Counted from the first letter of the stretch, positions 44,071 to 52,878 are shown. The stretch: DNA of 64,000 nt from Prochlorothrix hollandica PCC 9006 = CALU 1027 (GCF_000332315.1 NZ_KB235933.1:499335-563334); one strand, 5' to 3'. Translations and numbers: made by a program. Notes: generated by a model not told the origin, from the sequence alone.

Positions 44071-45246
44071 TTACCCCCACGGTTGATCCACCACTTGGGA
44101 TTCGGGGTGAATGTAGCTGGGTTTTTGCGATCGGGGTAACTGCCCCGACAACACCAAATGGGCCATAGTGTCGCAAATGACCCGGGTCGCCATCAGGGAA
44201 GTCATGTCACTAATGTCATAGGGGGGCGACACCTCCACCACTTCCATGCCACAGACCGGAGTTTCTCGGATAATGCGCTTCAGCAAATAGAGGGCTTCCC
44301 GTGGTAGTAATCCCCCCGGTTCTGGCCAACCGGTGCCTGGGACAAAGCCCGCATCAATACAATCAATGTCGAAACTAATCCAAACGCAATCGGTGCCGTC
44401 GGTGGCCCGCTCAATGGCAAAATCCGCTGCCGCATCCAATCCCATTTCCGTAATATCGGTCACGGTCAGAATGTTGCTAGCCCGCTCCCGGCAAACCTTG
44501 ACCCCTTGGCGGGGCACTTGCCAGCCCCCAATGCCCAGTTGCACCAGGTTTTTGGCCGGCGCATTTTTAATATTGGTGGCATGGAACCAGGGGCAGGTGT
44601 GCATCCGTTCGTCTAGGTCGGTTTCCTGGGTGTCTACATGGCGATCGAAGTGAATAATGCCCACTTTCTTGTCGCCTAAATGCTGACAGATCCCCCGCAC
44701 CGTGGGAAAGCCAATGGAATGATCCCCCCCCAACAGAATGGGAAACGCCCCGGACGCAAACACATGGGCCACCCCTTTGGAAATCTGATCAAACGACTTT
44801 TCATTATTGGCGGGAATGGTGAAAATATCCCCCACATCACAGAGGCGAATTTGTTCCCGCAGATCGATGCCCATTTCAAAGTTGTAGGGGGTATAGAGGG
44901 CGGAAATGCGGCGAATTCCCTGGGGACCAAACCGGGTGCCAGGGCGGTAGGTGGTGCCGGAGTCGTGGGGAACCCCGACGATCGCCACATCATAATTCCC
45001 CACTTCCCGTACATCTTCCAGATAGGGAGCCTTCATAAAGGTGTTGATTCCCGCATAATGGGGCAATTCTCCCCTAGAAAAGGTGGGAATACTGCGATCG
45101 CGAATACTTGCGGCTCCTTCTAGGCCATAGGCGAGTCCTTGGTCTACTTCCTGTTGCCAGCCTGTCAGGGGTAGATGTTGCTCTAACTGCAAGGCCCGTT
45201 GGGCTTCGCTGTCCTGCTGCGGGGGTTGAAAGGTAGATTCAGTCAT
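44071..45246 (-). CDS. gdmH: Nickel-dependent guanidine hydrolase (ureohydrolase family)
   Basis: 391-aa member of the arginase/agmatinase fold that splits guanidine into ammonium and urea. Metal ligands lie in GGDHS, HFDRHVDTQE and SFDIDCID. DRHVDTQE instead of the DAHTD of agmatinases, GTGWPEPGG near the substrate pocket, and an N-terminal extension of about 80 residues are features I associate with Synechocystis GdmH (sll1077). The next genes are hypA and hypB, as in that genome, which supports a nickel enzyme and not a polyamine-pathway agmatinase. The start is ATG 45246. The upstream 203 bp holds CAGATCGGA twice, then the IS4-family insertion. I found no guanidine riboswitch in it. Confidence 0.92.
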   Translation of the reverse strand: MTESTFQPPQQDSEAQRALQLEQHLPLTGWQQEVDQGLAYGLEGAASIRDRSIPTFSRGELPHYAGINTFMKAPYLEDVREVGNYDVAIVGVPHDSGTTYRPGTRFGPQGIRRISALYTPYNFEMGIDLREQIRLCDVGDIFTIPANNEKSFDQISKGVAHVFASGAFPILLGGDHSIGFPTVRGICQHLGDKKVGIIHFDRHVDTQETDLDERMHTCPWFHATNIKNAPAKNLVQLGIGGWQVPRQGVKVCRERASNILTVTDITEMGLDAAADFAIERATDGTDCVWISFDIDCIDAGFVPGTGWPEPGGLLPREALYLLKRIIRETPVCGMEVVEVSPPYDISDMTSLMATRVICDTMAHLVLSGQLPRSQKPSYIHPESQVVDQPWG

Positions 45247-45449
45247 GGAATACTCCGATCTGTTTTCATCCGATCTGTTCCCTGTAGTCTATGGGATTGC
45301 ACCCGGTAAACTCCAGCATCTGCCTTTGGCTCATGGGGATCCCTGGAGAGGTTGAATCCTAAGGGTAGACTGCGGCTTAACTATCCCTCAGACTGGCCAT
45401 GGACTCAACCCTCGCCGAGGGATCCGGCCAACCATTTAGACTCATCCCC

Positions 45450-46783
45450 CTGACTGACTGACACATCTGTGAAAGATAGTGACAGCCTTGGTTAGAGGCT
45501 TCTCAAGCAGAACAGTAAAAGGTCTGCACTCGCTCAATCGAGAATTGTTCGAGGTGTTTTTGCTTGGCCTTAGCAGAAGCAAAACAAGGTTCGGGGTCTC
45601 GGTAGAGTAGAGCATCGAAGGGCAGAAAATCACGGCCTTTGTGAACCACCCCCGTTAACCAACGGAGACCTATTTTGAGGTAGCTCAAGCCCCGCCGCCA
45701 ATGGGTATCGACTTGACGACGCAAGTCCGCCCGTTGCACCGCCATGCCCGTGATAGTCGCGAACAGCAGGGAAATGGCGACCACTAGATAGAGGCGTTCG
45801 AGAGCCTCAACGTTGCGGACTCTAGACCCTTCCCAATCAAAGACTCCAGACTTGCTGTCGAGAAACAACTGTTCAATACGAAAGCGCAGTCCATAGTCCC
45901 AAAAGGTCTCCAAGGTGGGAGTTTCATCGGTCATAATCGCCCACTTGTCCTTGACTCCTCTCATCGAAGCTAACGCGAGATTGCACTGAAGCTGCGCATC
46001 AGTCCAAATCCGCACCTGATGATAGAGCTTCACCTGTCCCTTTGGGGGATACAACTGCCGCACCTCACGACTAAACCCTCGCTTATGAACCCCATAAACC
46101 GTCGTGTCACTGGGTACTCGAATCCCCCAATGCCAGGGGCTAGTCTGAAGCCAACGCACCAGTTCCTGATTGGCAAAGCCCCGATCTGCTAACAGCACCA
46201 CTTCCTCAAACGACGACAACACTTGTACGGCTCGCTCTAAGAGGGGTTGGTACTTCTCAAACGCAACCGAGGCGCTCGAATGCTCTAATCCCATCCACAG
46301 CAAGGGGATCGCTCGACCCGGGCACACCACTGACAGATGCACCATGCAATAACGGTTCCATAACACTGTCGTATCCAACGCCACATATACCCGCTTCGAG
46401 TGCCAAGTACACAGCACTGCTTGTACTAGGGGCACGTAAATCTTTTCCACTTGCACACGACCATTGCACAGAAAGCGGTGCCACCGTCTTTGGTAGCTCT
46501 GGGCTTGCTCAGCACGACTCTCCACATACGGTTCCCAACGACTTTGGTTCAGGTTCAGGCACGACAGCAACGCTGTCACCATCCAACTGAGCACTTGGCA
46601 GTGGCGCTTATCCACAAATTCACTGCCGTGGGTGAGATATCGATATACTTGGTCATACAGTCTCGTCTGGGTTCTCATGTTGATGGATACTCTATTCATT
46701 ACTTCTGATCCATCAACCCAGACTTTCCCTCTTTTGAAAACCCCCTCTACGCTAGGCTTCAGGGACTTGTGTCAGTCAGTCAG
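45450..46783 (-). mobile_element. IS4-family insertion sequence, complete
   Basis: 1334-bp element with 16-bp perfect terminal inverted repeats, CTGACTGACTGACACA, at 45450-45465 and 46768-46783 (inverse), and a 9-bp target duplication. It carries one transposase gene. It stands 203 bp upstream of gdmH and could separate that gene from distal regulatory sites or supply an outward promoter. Confidence 0.96.
45503..46699 (-). CDS. IS4-family DDE transposase
   Basis: 398-aa transposase. The first catalytic Asp is in VALDTTVLW, the second in LLADRGFANQELV, and the third acid in the IS4-diagnostic Y-x2-R-x3-E-x6-K run within DYGLRFRIEQLFLDSKSG. The frame is full length and unbroken, so the element is probably active. 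The ATG at 46699 is used; a second ATG lies seven codons on. Confidence 0.95.
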   Translation of the reverse strand: MNRVSINMRTQTRLYDQVYRYLTHGSEFVDKRHCQVLSWMVTALLSCLNLNQSRWEPYVESRAEQAQSYQRRWHRFLCNGRVQVEKIYVPLVQAVLCTWHSKRVYVALDTTVLWNRYCMVHLSVVCPGRAIPLLWMGLEHSSASVAFEKYQPLLERAVQVLSSFEEVVLLADRGFANQELVRWLQTSPWHWGIRVPSDTTVYGVHKRGFSREVRQLYPPKGQVKLYHQVRIWTDAQLQCNLALASMRGVKDKWAIMTDETPTLETFWDYGLRFRIEQLFLDSKSGVFDWEGSRVRNVEALERLYLVVAISLLFATITGMAVQRADLRRQVDTHWRRGLSYLKIGLRWLTGVVHKGRDFLPFDALLYRDPEPCFASAKAKQKHLEQFSIERVQTFYCSA

Positions 46784-46792
46784 CTCATCCCC

Positions 46793-47353
46793 TCGCCTTT
46801 GTAGGGATCCATTGCTACAGCAGTCTGAGAGGGGTTGTGGGGGGTGCGCCCGGAGAATGCACACCCCGTAGAGGGTTGCAGCCATCCGTGGTTGCCCCGG
46901 CTGTGGGTCGCCAAGAGGGTCGGCACGGGGGCGAGAACCCTACCCAAGGTCGAGGGTTACCCAGTAAACTGAACCCCTTTGAGACGGTCCTGACCGGCGA
47001 TCGTCGGGCTGAACCCTACTAACTTCGTTCCCCCCTGAATAGTTACGTTCGTACAGGGGCAATAATTTGGATTTCTCAAGGTGCCCAACTGATTGCTGTA
47101 TAGTCTAAAATTGACAGAGGGTAAAATTGCCATAGACCAAAATCTATGCTTCCCATAGATTCCTGTTGCTATCCCCACACCACTCCCCTCGTGGGGTCTG
47201 AACCTAGGTCATCGGACTTGTGCGAGGCAATGGACTCCTAGGGGTGCAAGTCTGTTGGCATCCTAATCCTCGCCTCGACTCTGGGTGCCTAGGGCAGTAT
47301 GCTTTTAGATAAGGTTCTGGATTTTGAGTGAACTCACCGAGCGAACGAATTGA
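46793..47353. other. 561-bp spacer before pipX with two repeats
   Basis: A decayed MITE-like copy starts with TACAGCAGTCTGAGAG at 46816 and ends near 46893. The second repeat family follows at 46881-47042 in inverse orientation relative to 22908. The rest (47043-47353) should contain the pipX promoter; TTGACAG at about 47112 is a possible -35 sequence. No gene that I can support. Confidence 0.6.
46881..47042 (-). repeat. Second dispersed repeat family, copy 2
   Basis: From GGTTGCCCCGGC to TTCCCCCCTGAAT; reading the other strand gives the sequence at 22908-23065 with a few substitutions and small gaps (for example GTAGGGTTCTCGCCCCCG, CGATCGCCGGTCAG). In both places it abuts a 103-bp element, so the two may travel together. 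Confidence 0.8.
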
Positions 47354-47623
47354 ATGAGTGCTGAAGTTTACCTGAATCACCCCACATTTGGTCTTCTCTT
47401 TCGGATTTGTGAACTGGAAGCCGCCCACGAATTATTTGCCACCCTCTATGCCCAGCGGCTGTTTTTTCTCGTGACCCCCACCAGCGCAGGCACTGTGTTT
47501 GAGCCGGTCAGTCGTAGTGATGCCCGGTTAATGGTGGAGCATCGCCTCCATAACCTGCGGCGTAAAGGGTCATTGCAAGCCTATGGTCAGCTTCAGGTCG
47601 CCCATAAACAAACCTTTTCCTGA
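47354..47623 (+). CDS. pipX: PipX, coactivator of NtcA and partner of PII
   Basis: 89-aa protein, the exact size of PipX. YLNHPTFGLLFRIC and ELFATLYAQRLFFLVT form the tudor-like domain that binds PII or NtcA, and SRSDARLMVEHRLHNLRRKG is the helical tail. It moves between PII and the nitrogen regulator NtcA in response to 2-oxoglutarate. The next gene, 20 bp away, is pipY, the usual partner in cyanobacteria. Confidence 0.97.
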   Translation: MSAEVYLNHPTFGLLFRICELEAAHELFATLYAQRLFFLVTPTSAGTVFEPVSRSDARLMVEHRLHNLRRKGSLQAYGQLQVAHKQTFS

Positions 47624-47642
47624 GGCGATCGATCGCAGCCCC

Positions 47643-48377
47643 ATGGTTCATTCTGATGGTCTCTCCCCGGTTCCCCTGCTTACCGCTGATGCTAGCCAAC
47701 GGCTACAGCACATCCGGCAAATTTGCCAGGGGATCCCCCCTGGGGTGCGGGTCATGGCCGTGACCAAAACCGTACCGGCGGATCAAGTGCGCCTTGCCTA
47801 TGGGGCGGGCATTCGGGATTTTGGGGAAAATCGCATTCAGGAAGCTCTCCCAAAGCAGGAGGAACTTCAGGATCTAAAGGATGTCACCTGGCATTTCATT
47901 GGTCGGCTCCAGAGCAACAAAGTCCGCAAGGCGATCGAACAGTTTGATTGGATCCACACCGTCGATAGCTTGAAGTTAGCGGAACGGCTGCACCGCATTG
48001 CCCAGGAGTTGGGGCGATCGCCCCAGGTTTCCCTTCAGGTCAAATTGCGCCCCGATGACACCAAAGGGGGCTGGCCCCTGCCCGATCTAGTGCAGGTATT
48101 GCCCCAATTGCAACACTATGACCACCTCCGCATCGGCGGCATCATGGTCATCCCCCCCCGCGCCTTGTCCCCCGGCGAAACCTTAACCCTATTTCAAGAA
48201 GCCCACCGCCTCTTCCAGGATCTACAGCGAGATTTCCCCCCCGCCACCGGTTCCCCCTTCCAGTGGCAGCATCTCTCCCTGGGGATGTCCAATGACTATC
48301 CCCTGGCCCTGGAGTCCGGAACCACCCTCGTGCGTCTGGGAAGTCTTCTGTTTGGCGATCGTCGCCCCCAGGCTTGA
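47643..48377 (+). CDS. pipY: PipY, YggS-family pyridoxal-phosphate-binding protein
   Basis: 244-aa PLP-homeostasis protein of the YggS/PROSC family. The Lys that binds PLP is in VMAVTKTVP; GENRIQEAL, WHFIGRLQSNK and LSLGMSNDYPLALESG are family motifs. It has no known enzymatic activity; it buffers PLP and amino-acid or keto-acid pools. ATG 47643 is preferred over the upstream frame start at 47583, since that would overlap pipX. It is cotranscribed with pipX. Confidence 0.95.
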   Translation: MVHSDGLSPVPLLTADASQRLQHIRQICQGIPPGVRVMAVTKTVPADQVRLAYGAGIRDFGENRIQEALPKQEELQDLKDVTWHFIGRLQSNKVRKAIEQFDWIHTVDSLKLAERLHRIAQELGRSPQVSLQVKLRPDDTKGGWPLPDLVQVLPQLQHYDHLRIGGIMVIPPRALSPGETLTLFQEAHRLFQDLQRDFPPATGSPFQWQHLSLGMSNDYPLALESGTTLVRLGSLLFGDRRPQA

Positions 48378-48677
48378 CCCCCCAAGGGTGCCACCCCCCC
48401 AGAGTCCGCCTCCTTGAGGGTTTCCATGCCTGAGCCTGAAAACCCCTTGCCAATTAGCGGGAGGCTAGTTACTATGGACTCGAATTTCTGGATGCACCCT
48501 GTCTAGGCCCACCCAGCCTGGGTTTCCCCAATTTCCCAAACGATCAACAGTCCTAAGTTTTGACGATCGCAGGTGTACGGTTTAGCCATAGACAGCCACC
48601 TGCATCTATGGCTGAGAGTGCTAACGTCTGGGTCACCTCAGACCGAAAACCTCCCAGAAAATATATCGGAAAACACA

Positions 48678-48780
48678 TACAGCAGTCCTAAATGGGTCGT
48701 GTGGTGTGCCCCCGGAGGGGGCACACCACCCCAAGGGTTTGAGCCATCGAGATGCCTACAACTGGTTTAGGGTTGCTGTA
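48678..48780 (-). repeat. 103-bp MITE-like element, copy 7
   Basis: Inverse orientation: TACAGCAGTCCTAAAT ... AGGGTTGCTGTA. The hairpin is GTGTGGTGTGCCCCC against GGGGGCACACCACCC, with small changes on the right arm. Length again 103 bp. Confidence 0.88.
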
Positions 48781-49017
48781 AAGTCTATGTAAACATCAAG
48801 CGAACCTGACCATCACTTACGGTAACGGCTAGGTGTGTGGGTATGAACCCTAGGATCATCCTAACGGTGAAACCCCGCCAGGACTGACATTTGGGTTCCT
48901 CGATGACTGGGGGCAGGCAGCGCAGCCACCCACTACAATCCTGATTGTCCCGTTGGCACCGGGGCAACCCTGGGAATGATTCAAGGTAACCACGTTTCAT
49001 CTTGATGGACCAGGGTC

Positions 49018-49120
49018 TACAGCAACCCTACATCAGTTGTAAGGATCTCGATGGCTGAAACCCTTGGTGTGGTGTGCCCCCGGAGGGGGCACACCACACG
49101 ACCCATTTAGGACTGCTGTA
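49018..49120 (+). repeat. 103-bp MITE-like element, copy 8
   Basis: TACAGCAACCCTACAT ... AGGACTGCTGTA, with the GTGTGGTGTGCCCCC / GGGGGCACACCACAC hairpin. It is almost identical to copy 2 at 6968. Confidence 0.9.
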
Positions 49121-49377
49121 GCTGGGTAAAGGTCTGACTGGGTACAGGTCTTAGCTGCCATAGACTGTTCCCCAATTTCAGTCCCCGATTTCAGGGTTTG
49201 AGGGTCTCAAGGCTGGGTATTTAGGGATATCAGGTTCATCAGCCTGATTTCTAGGAGTGCTTTTAAAAAACTGTTTTGAACCGTAACAGCTTGCTGTATA
49301 CTCAGAACCATTTAATATCGCTCTCCCGGTAAAGTCGGTGGTTGTTCTACATGTCGAGTTGTAATGGAGTTTGAACT

Positions 49378-49977
49378 GTGTCGATTTTTACGAAGCTACG
49401 CGACTTTGTTGGCTTAAACGATCCAGTGGACTACGAGTATGATTACGACCAGACGGAGGGGGAAGAGTATCAAGCTCTGTACCAAGAGGAAGCCTCGACC
49501 CAGCCCGTGGAAGATGACAATCGTGCTCGCCGTCGTATGAGAGAGCGCACTAGCATTGGCACAACAACTGGAACAAGTTTAGGTAGTACAACCATGAGTA
49601 ATGTCATCGGGATGCCTGGGGCAATGAGTGGCCAAACGGAAGTGATGGTGATGGAGCCTCGCTCCTTTGAGGAAATGCCCCAGGCGATTCAAGCGCTGCG
49701 GGAGCGGAAGTTTGTGGTACTGAACCTGACCATGATGGATCCGGATCAAGCCCAGCGGGCCGTGGATTTTGTGGCCGGTGGTACCTATGCCATTGATGGT
49801 CACCAGGAACGGGTGGGCGAAAGCATTTTCCTGTTTACCCCCAACTGTGTCCAGGTGATCAGTCAGTCGGGCGCAACGACCACCGCCCCCCAACCCCAGC
49901 CCCAGGTGCGGCCCACCCGCCCCGCTGCCCCCACTCCGGCTTGGGCAACGGAACAAGCCCGCGCTGCGGGTCAGTAG
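49378..49977 (+). CDS. sepF: SepF (Cdv2), Z-ring membrane-tethering protein
   Basis: 199-aa division protein. The N-terminal amphipathic helix [13 protein letters not shown] anchors to the membrane; an acidic linker follows; the C-terminal core, from [23 protein letters not shown] through [22 protein letters not shown], binds FtsZ. It begins with GTG at 49378. In cyanobacteria sepF commonly lies between pipY and proC, as here. The tail is Pro/Ala/Gln-rich. An intrinsic terminator follows. Confidence 0.95.
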   Translation: MSIFTKLRDFVGLNDPVDYEYDYDQTEGEEYQALYQEEASTQPVEDDNRARRRMRERTSIGTTTGTSLGSTTMSNVIGMPGAMSGQTEVMVMEPRSFEEMPQAIQALRERKFVVLNLTMMDPDQAQRAVDFVAGGTYAIDGHQERVGESIFLFTPNCVQVISQSGATTTAPQPQPQVRPTRPAAPTPAWATEQARAAGQ

Positions 49978-50063
49978 GACGATTTCCCCTCGGCTGGGAT
50001 CTAAGATTCCAAGCCAGGATAATAGACTGTTGCACTAGACTGTTGCACTAGACTGTTGCAAAG

Positions 50064-50092
50064 AAAGGTGGGCCTCGCTCACCTTTTTTTGT
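50064..50092 (+). terminator. Intrinsic terminator of sepF
   Basis: AAAGGTGGGC and GCTCACCTTTTTTT form a stem-loop with a run of T. Three TTGCACTAGACTG-like repeats precede it (50028-50062). Confidence 0.85.
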
Positions 50093-50156
50093 GTTGTGGG
50101 TAGGGTAGGCATGGCCCGCCGCCAGCAACCAGTGACGGATAGTCAGATCGGTTTAC

Positions 50157-50459
50157 CGAAAATCTGGGTCTAAAGCCCCGTCCTTCTAGGACGGCTTTTC
50201 TTCCTGCAACCGATCTATCCAGTCTTCCACAAGCTGGGTCATAGTCTTCTCTCTCTGTTCCCCATCTTTGCTATCATGGTTAGCATATCGAAAAAGTCTG
50301 GGTTGGGGCTAACCCAAGACTCTAAATGGACAAAGAACGGGCGTAAGACCAGGATGTCTGGCAATCCGACTGCTTTGTCTAGCCAGCCGTACAGCGAACA
50401 GCTTGGACTATTCGCCTAGCCGGAGAATCCCCGCACCTTTAGGTCGGGGAGCATGTCAA
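50157..50459 (+). mobile_element. Internally deleted TnpB element, 303 bp
   Basis: The left end CGAAAATCTGGG with the CCCCGTCC/GGACGG hairpin and the right end GCATGTCAA match the element at 19260, and the left flank is again TTAC. Two deletions remove the spacer before tnpB and most of tnpB; from about 50286 the sequence follows the last 170 bp of tnpB (AAAAAGTCTGGGTTGGGGCT onward) and the right end. It cannot make TnpB, but it keeps the region expected to form the guide-RNA scaffold. The flanking guide would begin GGCTATCAACTTAATCC. Confidence 0.9.
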
Positions 50460-50564
50460 GGCTATCAACTTAATCCGGGACAGCGGGGCGCGTAGCGTAC
50501 TGTCCCGTTAATCTTGTCCCGCTTCAAGCGGTAAGCCATTTTTATTACTGAACAGGAGCCGTCA

Positions 50565-50857
50565 CCAACCTCGCGCTAAAGCGACGGGGCTTGTCGAAAG
50601 CTAAAGCCAATAGCGGAAAGCAAGCGTAAGTGGGACTAGACAATGGCTGAGAAACCAATTTGAATTAGCTGAAGGTGGCACTTCAAAAGACGTTACAGGC
50701 ACCTCCCTAACCTGTATCCTCTCTGCTAGTCAAAGTCGCAGGGATTTATACATAGGTTTTTCTGGTTTCCTAGGCTTATCGCCATTCAAAAAACCAGTCC
50801 CTTAACGGGAATTGTAAAGCCGTCCTAAAAGGACGGGGTTTCTACCCACATTTTCTG
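50565..50857 (-). mobile_element. Degenerate TnpB-type element remnant next to proC
   Basis: Read on the minus strand, CCCCGTCGCTTTAGCGCGAGG (about 50576-50598) resembles a right-end hairpin, and the 50814-50857 segment (AAAATGTGGGTAGAAACCC, then CCGTCCTTTTAGGACGG) resembles the left end. About 200 bp of unrecognised, possibly tnpB-derived sequence lies between. Boundaries are approximate. It ends at the ATG of proC, so it may have replaced the promoter or leader of that gene. Confidence 0.6.
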
Positions 50858-51679
50858 ATGACAGGACCACCACAGTCGCCGAAGCTCGGATTTATTGGAG
50901 GCGGCGTAATGGCTGAAGCCATGGTCTCTCGCCTCATTGCTGCCAACGTCTATGCTCCGACAGCGGTGTGGGTCAGTGATCCCCAGGCCCAACGGCGGGA
51001 TTGGCTGACCCAACAGTATGGGGTTGTCACCCAGGCTGATAATGGGACGGTTGCCCAGGCTGAGATCCTGGTGCTGGCGGTGAAGCCCCAAGCCTTAGGG
51101 GCGGTGTTGCCCACGCTTCAGCTTGCCCCCCCAGCGACCCCCCTGGTGCTGTCGATTTTGGCGGGGGTGCCCTTGGTGCGGCTGGAAACCGCCCTGCCCC
51201 AGTGTCCGGTGATTCGGGTCATGCCCAATACGCCAGCGATCGTGGGGGCAGGTATCAGCGCGATCGCCCCCGGATCCCAGGTACAGCCCCACCATTTAGC
51301 CCAAGCCCAGGCCATTTTGGGGGCGATCGGCAGGGTCGTAGAAGTGCCAGAATCGTTGATGGATGCGGTAACTGGGCTGTCGGGTTCGGGTCCGGCCTAT
51401 GTGGCGCTGATGGTGGAAGCCCTCACCGATGGGGGGGTGGCCATGGGCTTGCCCCGGGCCATTGCCCAACAGTTGGCCCTAGAAACGGTGCGGGGCACGG
51501 CGGAACTGATGGTGCAGCAGGATCTACACCCCGCCTTGCTCAAGGATCGGGTCACGAGTCCGGGGGGAACCACCATTGCGGGCATCGGAGCGTTGGAGCG
51601 ATCGGGGTTTCGATCTGCCTTGATGGAAGCTGTGGCAGCGGCCACCTTACGCTCCCAAGCCTTGGGGCGCGATGGTTAA
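50858..51679 (+). CDS. proC: Pyrroline-5-carboxylate reductase
   Basis: 273-aa enzyme of the last step of proline synthesis (P5C plus NADPH to proline). The Rossmann motif is KLGFIGGGVMAEAM; VMPNTPAIVGAG and the signature region around TGLSGSGPAYVALMVEALTDGG and RVTSPGGTTIAGI complete it. It follows sepF as in other cyanobacteria, but mobile-element remnants now separate the two. It converges with nadA two bases away. Confidence 0.97.
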   Translation: MTGPPQSPKLGFIGGGVMAEAMVSRLIAANVYAPTAVWVSDPQAQRRDWLTQQYGVVTQADNGTVAQAEILVLAVKPQALGAVLPTLQLAPPATPLVLSILAGVPLVRLETALPQCPVIRVMPNTPAIVGAGISAIAPGSQVQPHHLAQAQAILGAIGRVVEVPESLMDAVTGLSGSGPAYVALMVEALTDGGVAMGLPRAIAQQLALETVRGTAELMVQQDLHPALLKDRVTSPGGTTIAGIGALERSGFRSALMEAVAAATLRSQALGRDG

Positions 51680-51681
51680 CC

Positions 51682-52641
51682 TTAATGGCTCATGGCCAGC
51701 ATTCTCTGGATCGGTTGCAGGGCGGCGAGGCGCGTCGGTTCGGGCAGAGTAATTTCCGGTGCCCGGTTTTTCATGGCCCAATAGAGTTTTTCCAGGGTGT
51801 TTAACCGCATGTGGGGGCACTCATTGCAGGGGCAATTATTGAGGGGTGGGGCTGGGATAAAGGTGCGATCGGGCATCTGTTTTTGCATTTGGTGAATAAT
51901 GCCCGGTTCCGTCGCCACAATGAAGGTTTGGCGATCGCTGCGGCCACTGTAGTTCAACAGGGCTGTGGTGGAACCAATGAAGTCGGCATGGCGTAAAACA
52001 GCGGTTTCACACTCTGGATGGGCGAGAATTTCGGCTTCTGGGTGTAGGGTTTTGAGACCCACGAGTTTCCGTTCCGAAAAGGTCTCATGCACCATGCAAC
52101 TGCCTTGCCAGAGCACCAGATCTCGACCAGTTTGTTCCATAACATAGCGCCCTAGGTTGCGATCGGGGGCAAAGATAATGGGTTGCTGGGGGGGGATTTG
52201 TTGCACCAACTTAACCGCATTGGAACTGGTGCAAATAATATCGCTGAGGGCTTTGATTTCTGCGGAACAATTGATGTAGGAAATGACAATATGTCCCGGA
52301 TGCTCTGCTTTGAAGGCGGCAAATTCAGCGGGGGGACAACTGTCGGCCAGGGAACAACCCGCCGCTAAATCTGGCAATAGCACCTGTTTCTGGGGATTGA
52401 GAATCTTGGCCGTTTCCGCCATGAAGTGAACCCCCGCAAAGACAATCACCTCTGCTTCGGTGCTGGCTGCTTGCTGCGATAACCCTAGGGAGTCCCCAAT
52501 GTAGTCGGCAATGTCTTGAATATCGGGTTCTTGGTAATAATGGGCCAGAATCACGGCGTTGAGATCCCGTTTCAGATCCTGGATGGCGGCGAAGAGGTCG
52601 AGGGGCGGCTGGATGGTGGAGGGGGGGGCAGTAATGAACAC
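51682..52641 (-). CDS. nadA: Quinolinate synthase A
   Basis: 319-aa 4Fe-4S enzyme that condenses iminoaspartate with dihydroxyacetone phosphate in NAD synthesis. [40 protein letters not shown] and PDRNLGRYV are signature segments. Cluster cysteines lie in [12 protein letters not shown], the GSCMVHETF region and the C-terminal CPCNECPHM. Length fits the family. The 52642-53170 spacer upstream carries a hairpin array. Confidence 0.97.
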   Translation of the reverse strand: MFITAPPSTIQPPLDLFAAIQDLKRDLNAVILAHYYQEPDIQDIADYIGDSLGLSQQAASTEAEVIVFAGVHFMAETAKILNPQKQVLLPDLAAGCSLADSCPPAEFAAFKAEHPGHIVISYINCSAEIKALSDIICTSSNAVKLVQQIPPQQPIIFAPDRNLGRYVMEQTGRDLVLWQGSCMVHETFSERKLVGLKTLHPEAEILAHPECETAVLRHADFIGSTTALLNYSGRSDRQTFIVATEPGIIHQMQKQMPDRTFIPAPPLNNCPCNECPHMRLNTLEKLYWAMKNRAPEITLPEPTRLAALQPIQRMLAMSH

Positions 52642-52878
52642 AGGTAAAGGGGTGTGAGTGGGTAGAGAACGCCATCGCCCCCGGTGATTGAAGGGGTGGG
52701 GCGGATGGGATTCGGTCCCTTAATTATAGTTGAATTTACCAAAATTCGATCCCTGGGGATCAGAAACGCCCGCTGGAGCCGCGATCGGCCTAGTAGGCCA
52801 GGGCATAAGTTTGCCTACTCTTCAAAATTTGAGGGTTTCATTCAGATAATGCTGTTGGGACATGGCGATCGCCATCAG

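Larger units (their letters stand above)
45441..46792. repeat. 9-bp target duplication around the IS4-family element
   Basis: CTCATCCCC occurs at 45441-45449 and again at 46784-46792, directly against the two ends of the IS. The copies are perfect, which supports both the ends called and a recent insertion. Confidence 0.95.
48378..49377. other. 1-kb spacer with two MITE-like copies, pipY to sepF
   Basis: Copies 7 and 8 of the 103-bp element (48678-48780 inverse; 49018-49120 direct) sit 237 bp apart. Between them, 48781-49017, no gene is visible. The last 250 bp leads to sepF and contains ACAGCTTGCTGT at 49286-49297, a perfect 12-bp palindrome except for its two central bases, which may be an operator. 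Confidence 0.6.

Noticed and set aside
44071..45246. Annotation as agmatinase (SpeB)
   Set aside because: DRHVDTQE, GTGWPEPGG, the N-terminal extension and the hypA-hypB neighbours fit the nickel guanidine hydrolase better.
45247..45449. Guanidine-I (ykkC) or guanidine-II/III riboswitch upstream of gdmH
   Set aside because: I looked on the minus strand for the CTAGGGTTCCG / CTGGTCCGAGAG cores and ACGG-type loops. GGCCAGTCTGAGGGATAG is only a vague likeness, so no call.
47583..47642. Earlier start of pipY overlapping pipX
   Set aside because: It would overlap the pipX frame by about 40 bp; ATG 47643 gives a normal YggS-family N-terminus.
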